From: Chitinophagaceae bacterium
GTDB lineage: Bacteria; Bacteroidota; Bacteroidia; Chitinophagales; Chitinophagaceae
Reading direction: 5' to 3'
Assembly: GCA_016719815.1 (NCBI GenBank)
Contig: JADJYK010000001.1
Location: 1-64,000 of the forward strand
Length of the DNA stretch: 64,000 nt
In this document: positions 1 to 12,400 of the stretch, in pieces
How the letters are laid out: each line of letters opens with the position of its first letter
Numbering within the stretch: the stretch's first letter is position 1
Notes under the pieces: generated by a model
Told to the model about the DNA's origin: nothing
The model's input: only the letters and a program-made list of their open reading frames with translations
Database searches by the model: none
Position numbers and translations under genes: made by a program

Positions 1-2743
1 CTTCAATCGCCGGGCTGATTATAGGATCCATTTATTCAACAAGACAGGTGCGGAGTATTACCGGAAATATAACCGGGACAAATGAAAAACTGCGGTTACT
101 TGAGACCGTACTGCTTTATTCAATAGATAATGCCACTAACGCAAGGGATATGTTTAAGCGGCAACGATGAGCTTATTTCTTTGCAGCCAGAGGCCGATTC
201 ATTATTGCCAGTCTGGCGGCCCTAAAAAATAAATACAAAGCAGATCCGGTAAAACTTGCCTTGACAGATTCGTTGGAACGGTATGCAAAAATCAGGATTG
301 ATTTTTCTGACAGGATGATTGCCGAAAGAAAGGCGCACGGACTTAATGCCTCGGCAGGCATTGTGGCTTCAGGACTAGGAACAATACCTGAAAATATACG
401 TCAGCTTGTAATCAGGCTTGAAACGACTGAAAGGGGTGTTTTACGCCAGCTTAATGAGAAACGGCAAAGTTTTATTGAACTACTGAACAAGCTGCTGCTG
501 GTTATTATGCTGCTCATACTGGTGTTTGTCTCAGTAGTGCTTGCCAGGACATGGCGGGAGCTGATCGTAAGAAAAAAAACACAGGTAATATTACAGGACT
601 TTAATACCAGGCTACAGGAAGAGGTAGACAGACAGATAAAAGAGCGGTTTCTTGTTTTTTGAACGTAATACCGATGCTTTTTGTGGCACTGGACAAAGAC
701 TGGTGTTATACATATGAATAAAAAGGGGGAGAGATATTTAACAGAGACCCACGGCATATGATTGGCAAACATATCTGGACGGAGTTTCCCGAAGGTGAGG
801 GGCGGCTCTTTCATAAAGCATATGAAAAAGCCATGTATGAGCAGCAGTATGTGTACATGCAGGAATATTACCCGCCGTATGATTTGTGGTTTGAAAATCA
901 TATTTATCCTTCGGCAGACGGGCTGTCAATTTTTTTCAGAGATATTACGGAAAAAAAGAAAGCAGAACAGCAACTGGAAGAGAACCGGGTTTTTATTGAG
1001 AGTCTCATCAATGCCTCTCCGGATATTATTTATATATATGACATTGTTGAAAGAAAGAATATTTATATCAACGATGGCTTGCAAAAAACCTGGGCTTTAC
1101 CGACAGGGAGATAAAAGAAATGGGCAACACTTAATATCGCGATTGATGCACCCGGATGATTTGTGTGTATTATCCGCAGCATACTTATCCGCAATATAAA
1201 GGCCTTGCAGATAAAAATTGCTCACGCATGAATGCCGGATGCGGGACAAGCACGGCAACTGGCATTGGTTGTATTGTAAAGAGTCTGTTTTTGAGAAGTC
1301 CCGATGGAACACCCAAACAATTTTTGGAATAACAGTTGATATTACAGATCGGAAAAACAAAGAGGCTTTGCTGGCAAGAAAAGGAACACCAATTGCGGTT
1401 GTTTGTTGAATACAGCCCTGCTGCCATTGCCATGTTTGATACCGAAATGCGATACCTGGTTACCAGCAAAAGATGGCTGCAGGACTATCGCCTTAACATT
1501 ACACAAATAACAGGTAAAAGCCATTATGATGTTTTTCCTGAGCTGCCAGAGGAATGGAAAGCTGTACACAGGCGTTGCCTGGCCGGTGCTGTTGAGAAAA
1601 ATGAGAATGATATGTTTCTGAGGCCGGATGGCGAAACAGAATGGTTGCGATGGGAATCCCATCCCTGGTATAAGGCTTCTGGCGATGTGGGGGGCATTAT
1701 TTTATTTACTGAAGTTATAACTGAACGTAAAAAGGCAGAAGATCGTTATCAAAGAAAAAAATCTTTCAGACTCTCTCATCAAAAGTTTACCCGGTGTTTT
1801 TTACTTATATAACCAGGAGGGCCATTTTATCCGGTGGAATAAAAACTTCACAATTGTAACTGGTTATAGTAATGATGAACTTTTGCAAATGCACCCGCTT
1901 GATTTCTTTGCAGGTCCGGACAAACAACTGCTAGCCGGAAAAATAAGCAATGTGTTTGTGACGGGTGAAGATGCAGTAGAAGCCGCATTTCTGTTAAAAT
2001 CCGGTAAACAGATTCCTATTATTTTACAGGCCGCAGCATAGAGTATGAGGGACAGACCTGTCTGATGGGTGTGGGCATTGATATTTCTGACCGGGTAAAG
2101 GCACAGGAAGAAATTAAATATACCACAGAACAACTGCGGCAGCTAACCGCCCACCTTCAGGAAATAAGAGAGGAAGAAAACGCATTGCAAGGGAGATACA
2201 TGATGAATTGGGACAACAACTTACTGCTGTTAAAATGGATGTGGTGTGGATTGATAAAAAATGGCAGATGCTGCAGTCCGGTGAAACAGAAACTAAATAA
2301 TATCATAGGTCTGCTGGACAGCAGCAATCTTTCTATCCGGAAGATTTTGAATGAATTAAGGATGGGCATATTGGATCACTACAATGCAGTTGAAGCATTA
2401 CGGGTACAAGGCCAGCAATTTTCTGATAACACAGGAATAAAGCTGGAATTTGATGCTCCGGAGGCCGAACTTCAGGCCGATGAATTAACGGCTACCTGTC
2501 TTTACAGGGTATACCAAAAAAGTAATCACCAAATTGTGGCAGGATGAACATGCAGTTTATTTACAGGTGACTGATGACGGCAAGGGATTTGACGAAACTG
2601 TTTTGAAAAACATCAAATCTTTCGGAATTTTGGGTATGAAAGAAAGGGTGGCGTCATTACATGGAAGTTTTGCACTGGAAACAGCACCAGGTAAGGGAAC
2701 ACAAGTAACTATCAGCCTTCCCCATAAAACCTTATCAACATGA
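1..2743 (+). CDS. Multi-PAS sensor histidine kinase, NarL type, 5'-truncated and frameshifted
   Basis: This is a membrane sensor kinase whose 5' end lies outside the window. The visible N-terminal part (3-659) resembles a CHASE3-like helical sensor (AARGRF region) followed by a membrane helix (LLLVIMLLILVFVSVVLA) and a coiled linker. About four PAS domains follow; the ends I could read carry DITEKKK, DITDRK or DISDRV linkers. Then comes a HisKA_3 dimerisation helix with the phospho-acceptor motif REIHDELGQQ near 2190, and a HATPase_c domain with DDGKGFD and GILGMKER ending at 2743. The stop overlaps the start of the following response regulator by 4 nt, so the two are almost surely partners. 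Breaks: an in-frame TGA at 168-170 and frame changes near 660, 1100, 1390, 1750, 2040, 2180 and 2510. Conserved sequence continues on both sides of each, so I treat them as sequence errors. The input signal is unknown. Confidence 0.8.
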
Positions 2744-3381
2744 ACATAAAACGCATTATTGTTGCTGACGATCACAGCTTTATCCGGTTAGGGCTGATAC
2801 AAATATTAAAAGATGAATATCCCACTGCAGAGATAAAAGAAGTAGGTGACGGAGAATCGCTGGTGAAGGAAGTTATGCAGCACCAATGGGACCTGGTTAT
2901 ATCCGATCTGGATATGCCGGGCCGCAGCGGTTTGGAAGCACTGATGCAAATTAAACTTATCAACCCTGATCTACCTGTACTGATTCTGAGTATTTATTCA
3001 GAAGACCTCTATGCCGTCCGTGCTTTGAAGGCCGGCGCTGCCGGATACCTAAATAAAAATGCAGCTCCTTATGAATTGATAAAAGCTGTTGAAAGAATTG
3101 CTATCGGAAAAAAATACATCACACCAGAAATTGCAGAAAAACTGCTTAACCAGCAGGATACCAGAAATCCACATGAGCGATTGAGCAACAGGGAGCTGGA
3201 AATTTTTAAACTGCTGGCAACGGGGAAAACAATTACCCAAATTGCAGAAGCATTATCGCTTGCCATGACAACTGTCAGCACCCACCGGAGTCATATACTG
3301 GAAAAGATGGGAATGAATACTAATGCCGAACTTACCCGCTATGCACTTGCTCATCAGCTTATCCAGGATATAAAACTTTAA
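2740..3381 (+). CDS. NarL/FixJ-family response regulator (receiver + LuxR HTH)
   Basis: A 213-residue DNA-binding response regulator with no breaks. The receiver domain (residues 1-120) has the acidic pocket D10-D11, the phosphorylation site D56 in VISDLDMPG, and the conserved lysine in AGYLNKN. The C-terminal LuxR-type helix-turn-helix (about 145-205) starts with LSNRELEIFKLLATGKT and contains the recognition segment TTVSTHRSHILEKMG. The ATG at 2740 overlaps the TGA of the upstream histidine kinase (ATGA), which indicates translational coupling and a cognate pair. Target genes cannot be read from the window. The next gene is about 140 bp further on, and I saw no terminator between them. Confidence 0.93.
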   Translation: MNIKRIIVADDHSFIRLGLIQILKDEYPTAEIKEVGDGESLVKEVMQHQWDLVISDLDMPGRSGLEALMQIKLINPDLPVLILSIYSEDLYAVRALKAGAAGYLNKNAAPYELIKAVERIAIGKKYITPEIAEKLLNQQDTRNPHERLSNRELEIFKLLATGKTITQIAEALSLAMTTVSTHRSHILEKMGMNTNAELTRYALAHQLIQDIKL

Positions 3382-3523
3382 TAACACTACATAGTTAACT
3401 TCTTCATAGTGGGGGATAGAATTTATTCTATGCTAAGGGCAGCTTTGATTCTACATTAATATGCATTGTAAGGCTATTGTAATAATGCGTTTCGAATAGG
3501 TGCTTTGTGCTTCAAACTTTTAT

Positions 3524-3894
3524 ATGAAAGTTGCCATATTCGAAAGCTCTGAGCATATCACTAAAAGACTGATAGACCTGATAGGCGAAACAAATCAGGA
3601 GGTAATATTTGAATGTGCTACTAACAATGATGAGGCCGTATTTATTTTACAAGGCCCGACTCCCGATGTTATATTAATGGATGTTCGGTTTTCTGGTTCC
3701 CGGTTTGAGGAACTGCTTGGCCAGATTAAACAACAAAGCAATGCAATACATCGCTGATTATCCTTTATCATGTTATTGGCAGTCGAACAAAAGAATTGTA
3801 CAAAACCCATGGGGCCGATTATTTTATTGATCTGTATCTCGAATTTGAAAATATTCCAGGTATTATCAGCGAATTAAATACAATAAAAAAGTAA
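3524..3894 (+). CDS. Small receiver-only response regulator, atypical acidic pocket, one frameshift
   Basis: A single-domain CheY-like receiver of about 123 residues. I start it at the ATG at 3524 (MKVAIFESSE), because the upstream in-frame residues look non-coding. The phospho-acceptor region DVILMDVRFSG is clear. The usual paired N-terminal aspartates are replaced by a short FESSEH segment with one glutamate in the expected place, so metal binding may be altered. A one-base break near 3753 shifts the frame. The downstream frame continues as LIILYHVIGSRTKELYKTHG and ends in TAA at 3892-3894, which completes a normal receiver fold. It has no output domain. It lies between two histidine kinases and may shuttle phosphate between them or act as a phosphate sink (inference). 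Confidence 0.72.
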
Positions 3895-3946
3895 AACACT
3901 AACCCGGTTCTTTTTTCAATATCCTGATAACCGAAAGCTACATAAC

Positions 3947-6900
3947 ATGCACAAGTTGACGAAACAAATAGTAGGTATAATTAAACAGAAATGGGGGATA
4001 TTCCTTGTGCTGTTTTTTGCATCGGCAATGCTGGTGGCTGCAATCTTCCTGGTAATAAGAAAGGATACAAGCATCAGGGAGGAATATAGCCTTAAGGAAG
4101 AATATATTCTTGAACGGGAACTGCTTGGAAAAATCAATCTTAATATCCGTACAGCCGAATCATCTGTTCGTGGTTATGCCTTAACCGGCAACAGCATATT
4201 CATAAATAATTTTGACAGCCTTACTGCTGCTGTCAGCCTTGCCACAAATGAGCTGTTAGCCTTAAACCGTAAAAAAAAGGGTATTCCGGTAATATAGGTA
4301 TGATGAAACGCCTGGACAGCCTGGTGTTGCTGAAAACAGTATTTATGCAGCGGGTAAAAAACCTTGCGGCCAGCGATCCCAAACAGGCTGCTCACCTGGT
4401 ATCCGGGCCAGATGGAGTAGGGCTCACCGATTCTATTTCCCGCATCAGTCAGCGGATGATGACAGGGTTTGAAAAGCAAATCAGGCAGTCTGATTCAGGG
4501 TTTTGGCGTGCAGTAGCCCATAACAGTACAATTTCTTATAGTGGAATAGCCGTTTCGGTATTGCTGATCAGCCTGCTTTTTTACTTGCTTTTACAGGAAA
4601 TAGTGGTAATCAAAAAAATGGGTAGCGAATTGCACCATCAAAAAGAACATTTCAGAACCACTCTTGCCAATATGACAGAAGGCCTGATAACTACTGATAA
4701 AGAGGGGCGGATTTTATATATAAATACTGCTGCTCAAAAAATAACGGGCTGGAGTAAGCAAGAAGCAAGAAATAGGCCGCTGCATCAAATATATCATGTA
4801 AAAACTGAAACCACAGGTAAGCCAATTGAAAATATTGTGAATCGTATACTTCGTGAAGGCAGAGGGTTTGAACTGGAGAACAATACAATTTTAAAACAAA
4901 ATTTAATGGTGAGATTATTATCGAAAACAGCGGTACGCCGCTTTATGATGTGAATGGAAGCATTACGGGTGCTATGGTTGTGTTTTCAGATAATACGGCT
5001 AAAAAACTGGCCGAAAAAAACTGCAGCAGAGTGAAAACACCTGCGGGATATTATTGAGAACATACCAGAGCCGGTTTATACTACTGATGCCAATGGATAC
5101 ATACAGATGTTCAACAAGGCTGGTGTGGAGCTATGGGGCCGGGAACCTGTTCCGGGTAAGGACCAGTGGTGTGGCTCCTGGAAAATTTTTGACCCGCATA
5201 ATGGGAAAGAAATTCCTGCAGAGAATTTTTCTATCGCTACAGCTATCCGGAATGGCCGTCCGGTATATGGTGAACAAATACTGGTGCAGCGGCCTGATGG
5301 AAGTCTTCGCCACGTACTACCCAATCCCACACCGTTGTTTAATGAGGATGGAAATCTGACAGGTGCATTAAACATGCTGATTGATATAACAGACAAAAAA
5401 GAAGCAGAGGAAAAATTCAGCATGGTTACAGAAATGTCGCCGGTAGCCATTTTTGTATATACACAGGACCATTTCCTGTATGCAAATCCTGCGGCGTTAA
5501 AATTATCAGGCTTCACTAAGGAAGATGTACCGCATAAAAAATTTAGTCAGCTTATACACCCGGATGACAGGGATTTGGTAGAACAAAGGGCTGCCGACAG
5601 ACTAAAAGGAAAAAAAGCTCACTCGAATTATGAGTTCAGAATAATCACAAATAGCGGGGAGGTACGCTGGATTGAATTTTCGGGGAACCCGATTAAATAC
5701 GAAAATAAGCAGGCAGCAATCGGAATTGCAATAGATATCACAGAAAGAAAAACATACGAAAAAACCCTGAGTGATTATAAGTATGCCCTGGATCAGTCTG
5801 CCATTTTATCTATTACTGATCAGAATGGAATAATCGAGTACGTTAATGACCGGTTTGTGAAGTTACAGGGTACAGGGCGGAAGAACTAATAGGTAAAAAT
5901 CACAGGATCATTAATTCAGGTTTACATTCACAGGAGTTTTGGGGCGAATTTTGGGAGACAATAAAATCGGGTAAAGTTTTCAGGGGTGATATAAAAAGTA
6001 AAACAAAGAGCGGTTCTTACTTTTGGTCGACTTCAACTGTTGTTCCCCTGTTAGATACACATGGAAACGTCTGCAGATTTTTGGCTTTCAGGGCTGATAT
6101 TACACAACGGAAGCAGGCGGAAGAAGATCTGCGTCTCTCAGAAAGTAAATACCGGACTTTGTTTGAAGACAATCCTGTGCCCATGTGGCTGATGTCGTTA
6201 AAGGACCTGCGTTTTATTGCCGTAAACGATTCCGCAATAAAGAAATATGGCTATACCCGTGAAGAGTTTTTGCAAATGACCACAAAAGATATCCGGCCTT
6301 CAGAGGATATAGAACGGTTATTGGCATCTGTTAAAATTGAAAATAAAAATGTAAGAAATTCGGGAATCTGGCGGCATATCAAAAAGGACGGAAAACTGAT
6401 TCATGTTGAAATAACCAGTCATGATACAGAATATAACGGAGAAGGGGTGAGACTCGTAATGGCAATAGATATTACAGAGCGGCTAAAGCGGAAGCATTGC
6501 TGAAGCAAAGCGAGTTGTTTAACCGGAGCATACTTACTGCGATATCCGCACATATTGCTGTGTTGGATGAAGATGGTACTATTGTTACTGTTAACAAAGC
6601 ATGGAATGACTTTTCACTGGCTAACGGAGAAACCAACCTGCAGCGTACCTGTGTGGGCAGCAATTATTTTTGGTAACTAAAGAGGCTGCAGAGAAGGGCG
6701 AAGAAACCGCCAAACAAGCTCTTGAAGGAATAAGAAAGGTGTTTTCAAATGAATTAATTGAATTTGAGCTTGAATACCCATGCCACTCAGCCGAAGAACA
6801 GCGCTGGTTTGTATTAAGTGCCACCCGCTTTACCGATGACTCCAGCAAGGTGGTCGTAAAACATACTAATATAACAGAGTTGAAACTGGCCTCACAGCAA

Positions 6901-7911
6901 CTGGAGAAAGCACTGGAGCGTTATGATACACTCTCAAAGGCTACCAGTGATACTATCTGGGATTGGGATATGGGTACCGACAGTATTCAGTATAATGAAG
7001 GTATTGTTAACACATTTGGTTACAAATTTCCGCAGGTGCATAATACCACTAACTGGTGGAAAAAGAATATTCATCCTGACGATAAACTGCGTATTTATGA
7101 GCAATTAGATATAGCCTTTTCCGGCTGCCAGACTGTACTGAATATGGAGTACAGGTATCAGTGTGCAAACGGTTCGTATAAGTATGTGCTTGACCGTGCT
7201 GTGATTGTATATGGCGAAGGGGGCAAACCCCGCCGTATGCTGGGTGCGATGCAGGATGTTACCTACCAGAAAGAGGAAGATATGCGTATTGACAGAGCGG
7301 TTATTCATGCACAGGAAGAGGAGCGTAAACAGATAGGTATGGAATTGCACGATAATGTGAACCAGTTATTGTCGGCCTCCCTGATGTACCTGTCTGTTGT
7401 TAAGGACAGTCAGGCGAATGATATAATTATACAGAGCAAGCAGCATATTAACGAGGCTATTTCAGAAATACGCCGTGTTTCTCATCAGCTGGCACCGGCC
7501 TCGTTTAATAATACTTCGATGAAAGATGTTTTTGAATCATTGCTTAACAGCGTAAGGACAGCCAGGGAAATAGATGTGGAACTTCACCTTACCGGGCTTG
7601 AAAATAACGGGCTGAAGAATGAGATACAAGTGAACCTGTACCGTATCCTGCAGGAACAGATGAACAACATAATTAAGTATGCCAATGCTAAAAAAGTGGA
7701 CGTTCATTTGATTAAGTACGACGATAAAATAACACTGCAAATTATTGATGACGGAGTGGGATTTGATCCGGCAACAGTGAAGAAGGGTATTGGTCTTGAA
7801 AATATGAACCGAAGGGCCAAGCTGTTTTCCGGTCGTGTAAATATTAATACGGCACCCGGAAAAGGTTGTCATGTGTTAGTGGAACTGCCCTTGCAGCAAA
7901 CAAGGTCATAA
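3947..7911 (+). CDS. Large sensor histidine kinase: CHASE3, about seven PAS domains, HisKA_3, HATPase_c; frameshifted
   Basis: A membrane kinase of about 1320 residues. An N-terminal membrane helix (FLVLFFASAMLVAAIFLVI) precedes a CHASE3 periplasmic domain with the SSVRGYALTGN signature. A second helix (AVSVLLISLLFYLLL) near 4560 follows. I count about seven PAS/PAC units; their start sequences include EGLITTDKEGRILYIN, EPVYTTDANGYIQMFN, VAIFVYTQDHFLYAN, ILSITDQNGIIEYVN, VPMWLMSLKDLRFIAVN and TIVTVNKAWNDF. The HisKA_3 motif GMELHDNVNQLLS (near 7340) carries the phospho-acceptor His. The ATPase domain shows DDGVGFD and GIGLENMNRRAK. Frame breaks occur near 4297, 4920, 5035, 5885, 6490 and 6672, each with PAS sequence resuming at once, so they look like sequence errors. 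A terminator follows at 8023. No cognate full-length regulator follows it; the receivers upstream are the likely partners. Confidence 0.85.
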
Positions 7912-8022
7912 CAAGTAATAAAATTCCTATGTAAAAACAAATCCGCTATGAAGATTTTTTACATACCCTGTGTAAACTCAGATATTAGCCGTGTAAGCAA
8001 TTAGTAGTAATAAGGCTAAAGT

Positions 8023-8058
8023 TAAGCCCCGTTCAGTCTTGTCCGGGGCTTATTTTTT
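8023..8058 (+). terminator. Rho-independent terminator after the sensor kinase operon
   Basis: A 9-bp perfect stem TAAGCCCCG (8023-8031) pairs with CGGGGCTTA (8044-8052) around a 12-nt loop, followed by six T. It lies 112 bp past the kinase stop on the plus strand. On the minus strand no T-run follows the stem, so it mainly serves the plus-strand genes. Confidence 0.85.
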
Positions 8059-8109
8059 GCTTAAAAAGCTCTTGGAATACTTCAGTTGGCAGTATAATTA
8101 ATACATTGC

Positions 8110-8955
8110 TTAGTCAAGTTGCAGCAGCTGGATGTGATTAAACCATGTACTGTAACCACCAGGGTTTGGGGATTTATATTCTATCCGGATGGTCATACCA
8201 TAAGTTCCGTAGGTGCCCTTCACTATTTTATCATATCCAAACAACAGCCTGATTTCAGAACTGGCTTCATTTTTAATGAGGTCATCACCTTCAAACACTA
8301 TTGAAGAGGTATAATCGTTGTTGAAGATGCTGATTCTGGTAATTGACGATGCTGCACTGGTGCCCAAAGTAAGCAGATAAGTGTGCGGGTTGGTGGGCAG
8401 ATCATTGAAGCTGGCCGTAGCAAAGAGGAGAGGCCTGTTTAGAACGGAAGCCCCGGCAGGTACATTATAGGTTTGCCATATCGAAAAAGGTGTATTGTTT
8501 TTAATATGGACTGCGATTGTACTAGAGTAAGCTACATTGTAAAGAAATAGTACGGATTTTGTCACCATGTGCCGCATGCCCAGTGGGTTCAGTGTTACGC
8601 CGGTACCAGATTTGTAAGCGGCATTCCCGGTATTAGGCAGTGCCACCGGTTGAACAGTAACGGGCAACGGTTTCATCAGTCTGAGATTAGCCGTTTGTTT
8701 TTTTAGCTCTCCAATATTTTGAATCTTAAAAACCGGGGGCTTCGGCAGAGAATCGCCGAGCAGCTGTACCTGCCCTGCTATTTTCTGGATTTTGTTCTTT
8801 ACGGGAGGTATTGTATCGTTTATAGAAGCATTGGGCGATATACTGTACCCGGCATACAAGGGAAGGGAGAGTAATACTAGTAATACTGCTGCAATTGCCG
8901 GGCACCCGAACTTAAATAATCTTGCAACAGGGTTTTCTGTGTTCTTTTTTTTCAT
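8110..8955 (-). CDS. Unrecognised exported or membrane-anchored protein (281 aa)
   Basis: I do not recognise this family. I choose the ATG at 8953-8955 (MKKKNTENPVARL) over an in-frame start 42 nt upstream, because it puts a basic N-terminus directly before a hydrophobic segment (CPAIAAVLLVLLSLPLYAGY, about residues 17-36) that could be a signal peptide or anchor. A low-complexity linker with many Lys, Pro and Gln follows, then a C-terminal region (about 130-281) rich in Thr, Ser and aromatic residues. Its alternating hydrophobic pattern suggests a beta-sandwich, ending in WFNHIQLLQLD. It is transcribed alone, converging on the kinase operon and diverging from the SdrD-B protein. It could be a small envelope or adhesion protein, but nothing visible fixes a function. 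Confidence 0.6.
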   Translation of the reverse strand: MKKKNTENPVARLFKFGCPAIAAVLLVLLSLPLYAGYSISPNASINDTIPPVKNKIQKIAGQVQLLGDSLPKPPVFKIQNIGELKKQTANLRLMKPLPVTVQPVALPNTGNAAYKSGTGVTLNPLGMRHMVTKSVLFLYNVAYSSTIAVHIKNNTPFSIWQTYNVPAGASVLNRPLLFATASFNDLPTNPHTYLLTLGTSAASSITRISIFNNDYTSSIVFEGDDLIKNEASSEIRLLFGYDKIVKGTYGTYGMTIRIEYKSPNPGGYSTWFNHIQLLQLD

Positions 8956-9437
8956 ACCTAAAAGTTTATGGCTGGTAATGATAATAGCTTTCCTCACTTT
9001 CCATTTTTCCTGTTAAAGGTTAATTCATCTGCCTGGCCAATCCAATGACCTTGCGCTTATGCCTGTTTGATTAATATCAGGTGCCGGTCTCCAATCCTGC
9101 TCCCAATTTCGTCCCCTGTTTATCCAGTTTTAACAGTTTGCACGACTGTTTTACCGAATCATTATAAATCTGAATGCAATGCCAACTATATTGCTACGAT
9201 TTTTTTGCAACAGGGAAAAGTGAAATGTAATAACTGTTTGTGTAGTTTGAATGGTGGTACTTTTTCAAGCCTGGCAGAGTATTTGTAGAATTAGTTCTAC
9301 TGATGTTTTGGTTATTATGCGTACATTCGCGGGCAAAAAATCGGATATCATAGAAAACCAGCAGATTAGTTTAACAAATTTTGCCTATGCCATAATCCGG
9401 CAGGCCGATTATCCAAATCATATAACAGAAACTGAGC
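8956..9437. other. 482-bp intergenic region between divergent genes
   Basis: This stretch separates the minus-strand 281-residue protein from the plus-strand SdrD-B protein and must hold both promoters. The sequence is AT-rich. I saw no convincing TAnnTTTG box at the right distance from either start, no strong hairpin and no RNA gene. The short open frames in it lack family features and good codon patterns. Confidence 0.5.
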
Positions 9438-12400
9438 ATGAAAAAAATTATACAGTTTATCATACTGCCTGTTTTGGCGGTATGCCTGTCTCTCCTTGCA
9501 AAGTCGCAGACTACAGGTACGGTTTTCCGTGACTTTAACGGTGACGGAACCCGCCAAAACACGGCCGGTACTTTTGTAGAACCAGTTGTCGCCGGAATTA
9601 TTGTTAATGCTTATAACAGCAGCGATGTCAGGGGAGCTTCATATACCACAACCGCTGCTGGTACCTTTAGCATTCCAATAACAGGTACATATAATGGAAC
9701 ACCTGGTTCTAATACAGGTTCTGTGGCCAGTGGTACAGCCGGGCGGCTTGTGGTGATTATTACGCCGGCCTGCGGGCTGAACCCTAATGTTGACTACAGT
9801 TCAAGAAGCGGAAACGTTTATGGCACCTCCGTTCGGTTTGTAAATGGCGGATCAACCGGTAATAACTATGCAATTAATGATCCGGCTCATTATTTTAAAG
9901 CTACCAATCCTTATTTCTATACAGTACGGCATGTTAACGGGGATCCATTAGCCGGAAGCGGAACATCCACAACAAGACCAGCTTTGGAAGGTACTCCGTA
10001 CAATGCAAACAGAACTTCTGTTGGTGCAACCACTCCGGCACAAAGAACTTTGGCAGCCAGTTATATTGGAAATTGTTATGGGTTAGCGTATAGTAAGCAA
10101 TCCGGAAAACTTTTTACCGCTGCTTTTATTAAGAGACACGCCGGCCTGGGTACTTTGGGCAGTGGCGGTATTTATATGGTTGACACGTCATTGGCTACAG
10201 GCACAGTGGTTAATTTTTTTAATATGGATGCCAATGGCTATGCTACCCGTTCAAACAGTGCCAGCGGAGCCCCTGCTTTTGGTTCCGGTGCTTCTTATAG
10301 TGTGGCTTCGGCAACTTCGATGAGTTACCTTGGGTCGACAGATGCCGTTACCGGCTTACCATTGGGTCAATGTGTGGTTGGAACTAATGCTGCAAGAGGA
10401 CTTACGGGTGCAGCAAATGCAGAAAATGCTGACCCATCAGCTTATGGTCAGGTAGGTATTGCAGGCCTTGGTGATATAGAGGCTTCAGAAGATGGTCGCT
10501 ATTTGTATGTGGTGAATTTATACGATAGAAAGGTTTACCGGCATACTTTAAACAGCATTACTAACCCTACCTCAGTTACAGCAACCACTTCTTATACTTT
10601 GCCGAATCCGCCATTACGCAGTTCGCTGGGTGGAGGTTATGCAACCACCTATGCAGGCGATAATTCGCAGTTTTATGATGGTACAAAAGGCCGGCTCCGT
10701 CCCTTTGCTTTGAAATATTACAGAGGCAAGCTGTATGTAGGCGCAGTAACTACAGGCGAAGGTGCCGGAGCTGTTTCAACTACGGATAATAACTCGGGCA
10801 ACCCCGAATACACTGATTTGTGGGCTTATATTTTTGAATTTGATCCTGCTACCGGCTCTTGGGCGGCATCACCAACATTACAATTCCCTCTCAATTTTAA
10901 CAGGGGAACCAATGGGGATGGTTATGATGAAACTTTTGAATTGTGGAGAAATACCAGTGCGACAGCATCGTTTACATGGAATACAGAGGCTCGTTTGTTT
11001 TATTCGCAGGCAATGTTTACCGATATTGAATTTGATCCAGCTGATGGTTCAATGATCATCGGTCTTCGTGACCGTATTGGTGATCAGGTCGGTCACTTTC
11101 AGCGCAGATTTAATAATGCGGCAGGTGATCTGGAAGTGGCAACTGCAGTAGGTGAGGTTTTGCGGGCTTACCGCACATCTTCTTGCAGCTATGAACTGGA
11201 ATCAAACGGAAAAGAAGGTCCAAGCAGTTCCAAAGCAGCTACTGCCGGAGCCGGTAACGGGCAGGGTCCGGGTGGAGGTGAGTTTTATTACCAGGATCAT
11301 GTTTATAATGGAAATACGGGTACTTTAATAGGTACGTTTCATATGAACATTACACAGGGCTCTCTAGCTGTTTTGCCTGGCAAAGAAGAGATAACAGTTA
11401 CGGGAATGGATCCAAATGCCACTTGGTCGCAGGGTGTTGACTGGTTTAACAGCAATACAGGAGCAAATACCCGGGACCACATGATTGAAGTAGCGAATGC
11501 TAACGACAACACAACTGGCTACGCCGGTAAGGGCTGTGGTTTAGGAGACATTGAACTATTAAGTTATGGCGATCTTGAAATAGGAAACAGGGTTTGGAAT
11601 GATGCTAATGGAAATGGAATACAGGATGCAGGTGAAGCAGTATTAGCTAACGTAACCCTTGAGTTATTCCTCGATGCAAATAATGATGGTGTACCGGATG
11701 GCGCCGCAATAGGAACCGTCACAACCAGCGCAACTGGAACGTTTTTCTTTACAAGTGCAACGGGTACAGATGCAACAGGCATTGACTATAATGTAAATAT
11801 TCAAGCCAATCAAAACTACATTATCAGGGTCGCCTCGGCTGACTGGAACAGTGCAACGGGAGTTGGAACTGGCGACCTGGCCGGTTATCAGCTTACAAAA
11901 ACTGATAAAGCCGGTAATGGAGCTGTTGACTTAAGTGATAATGATGCAGCTCTTTCCAGCGGAGTCACCATCGTTCCGCAGATACGGTTTACAACCGGTG
12001 AGTATGGTCAAAATAATCATAACCTCGATTTTGGGTTTAAGCAATTAGCCACCCTTGGCGACAAAGTATGGCGGGATGATGATAAAGACGGAATACAGGA
12101 TACCGGCGAACCAGGTGTTGCCGGTGTAACGGTAACATTATATCAAAACGGTACGGACGGATTGCCCGGTACGAGTGACGATATTGTTATTGGAACAACA
12201 GTTACTGATGCGTACGGTAATTACCTTTTTGATAACCTGGCATCAAGTACCAACAATGCTACACAATACAGTGTTGGGTTTACGCCTCCTGCCAACTACC
12301 AGTTCACCGTACAAACAAATACTCAAACTACGGGAACGGACAATACAACCAACCTAACCAATACAACAGGAGGAAGCACATCTGCCAACGGTAGTGATGC

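Noticed and set aside
401..901. 166-residue open frame on the minus strand under the first kinase
   Set aside because: It lies fully antisense to conserved CHASE3 and PAS coding sequence and has no domain pattern or ribosome-binding context.
9067..9532. Short plus-strand open frames in the intergenic region before the SdrD-B gene
   Set aside because: Composition and codon use look non-coding, no family features are seen, and the later one runs out of frame into the SdrD-B signal peptide.
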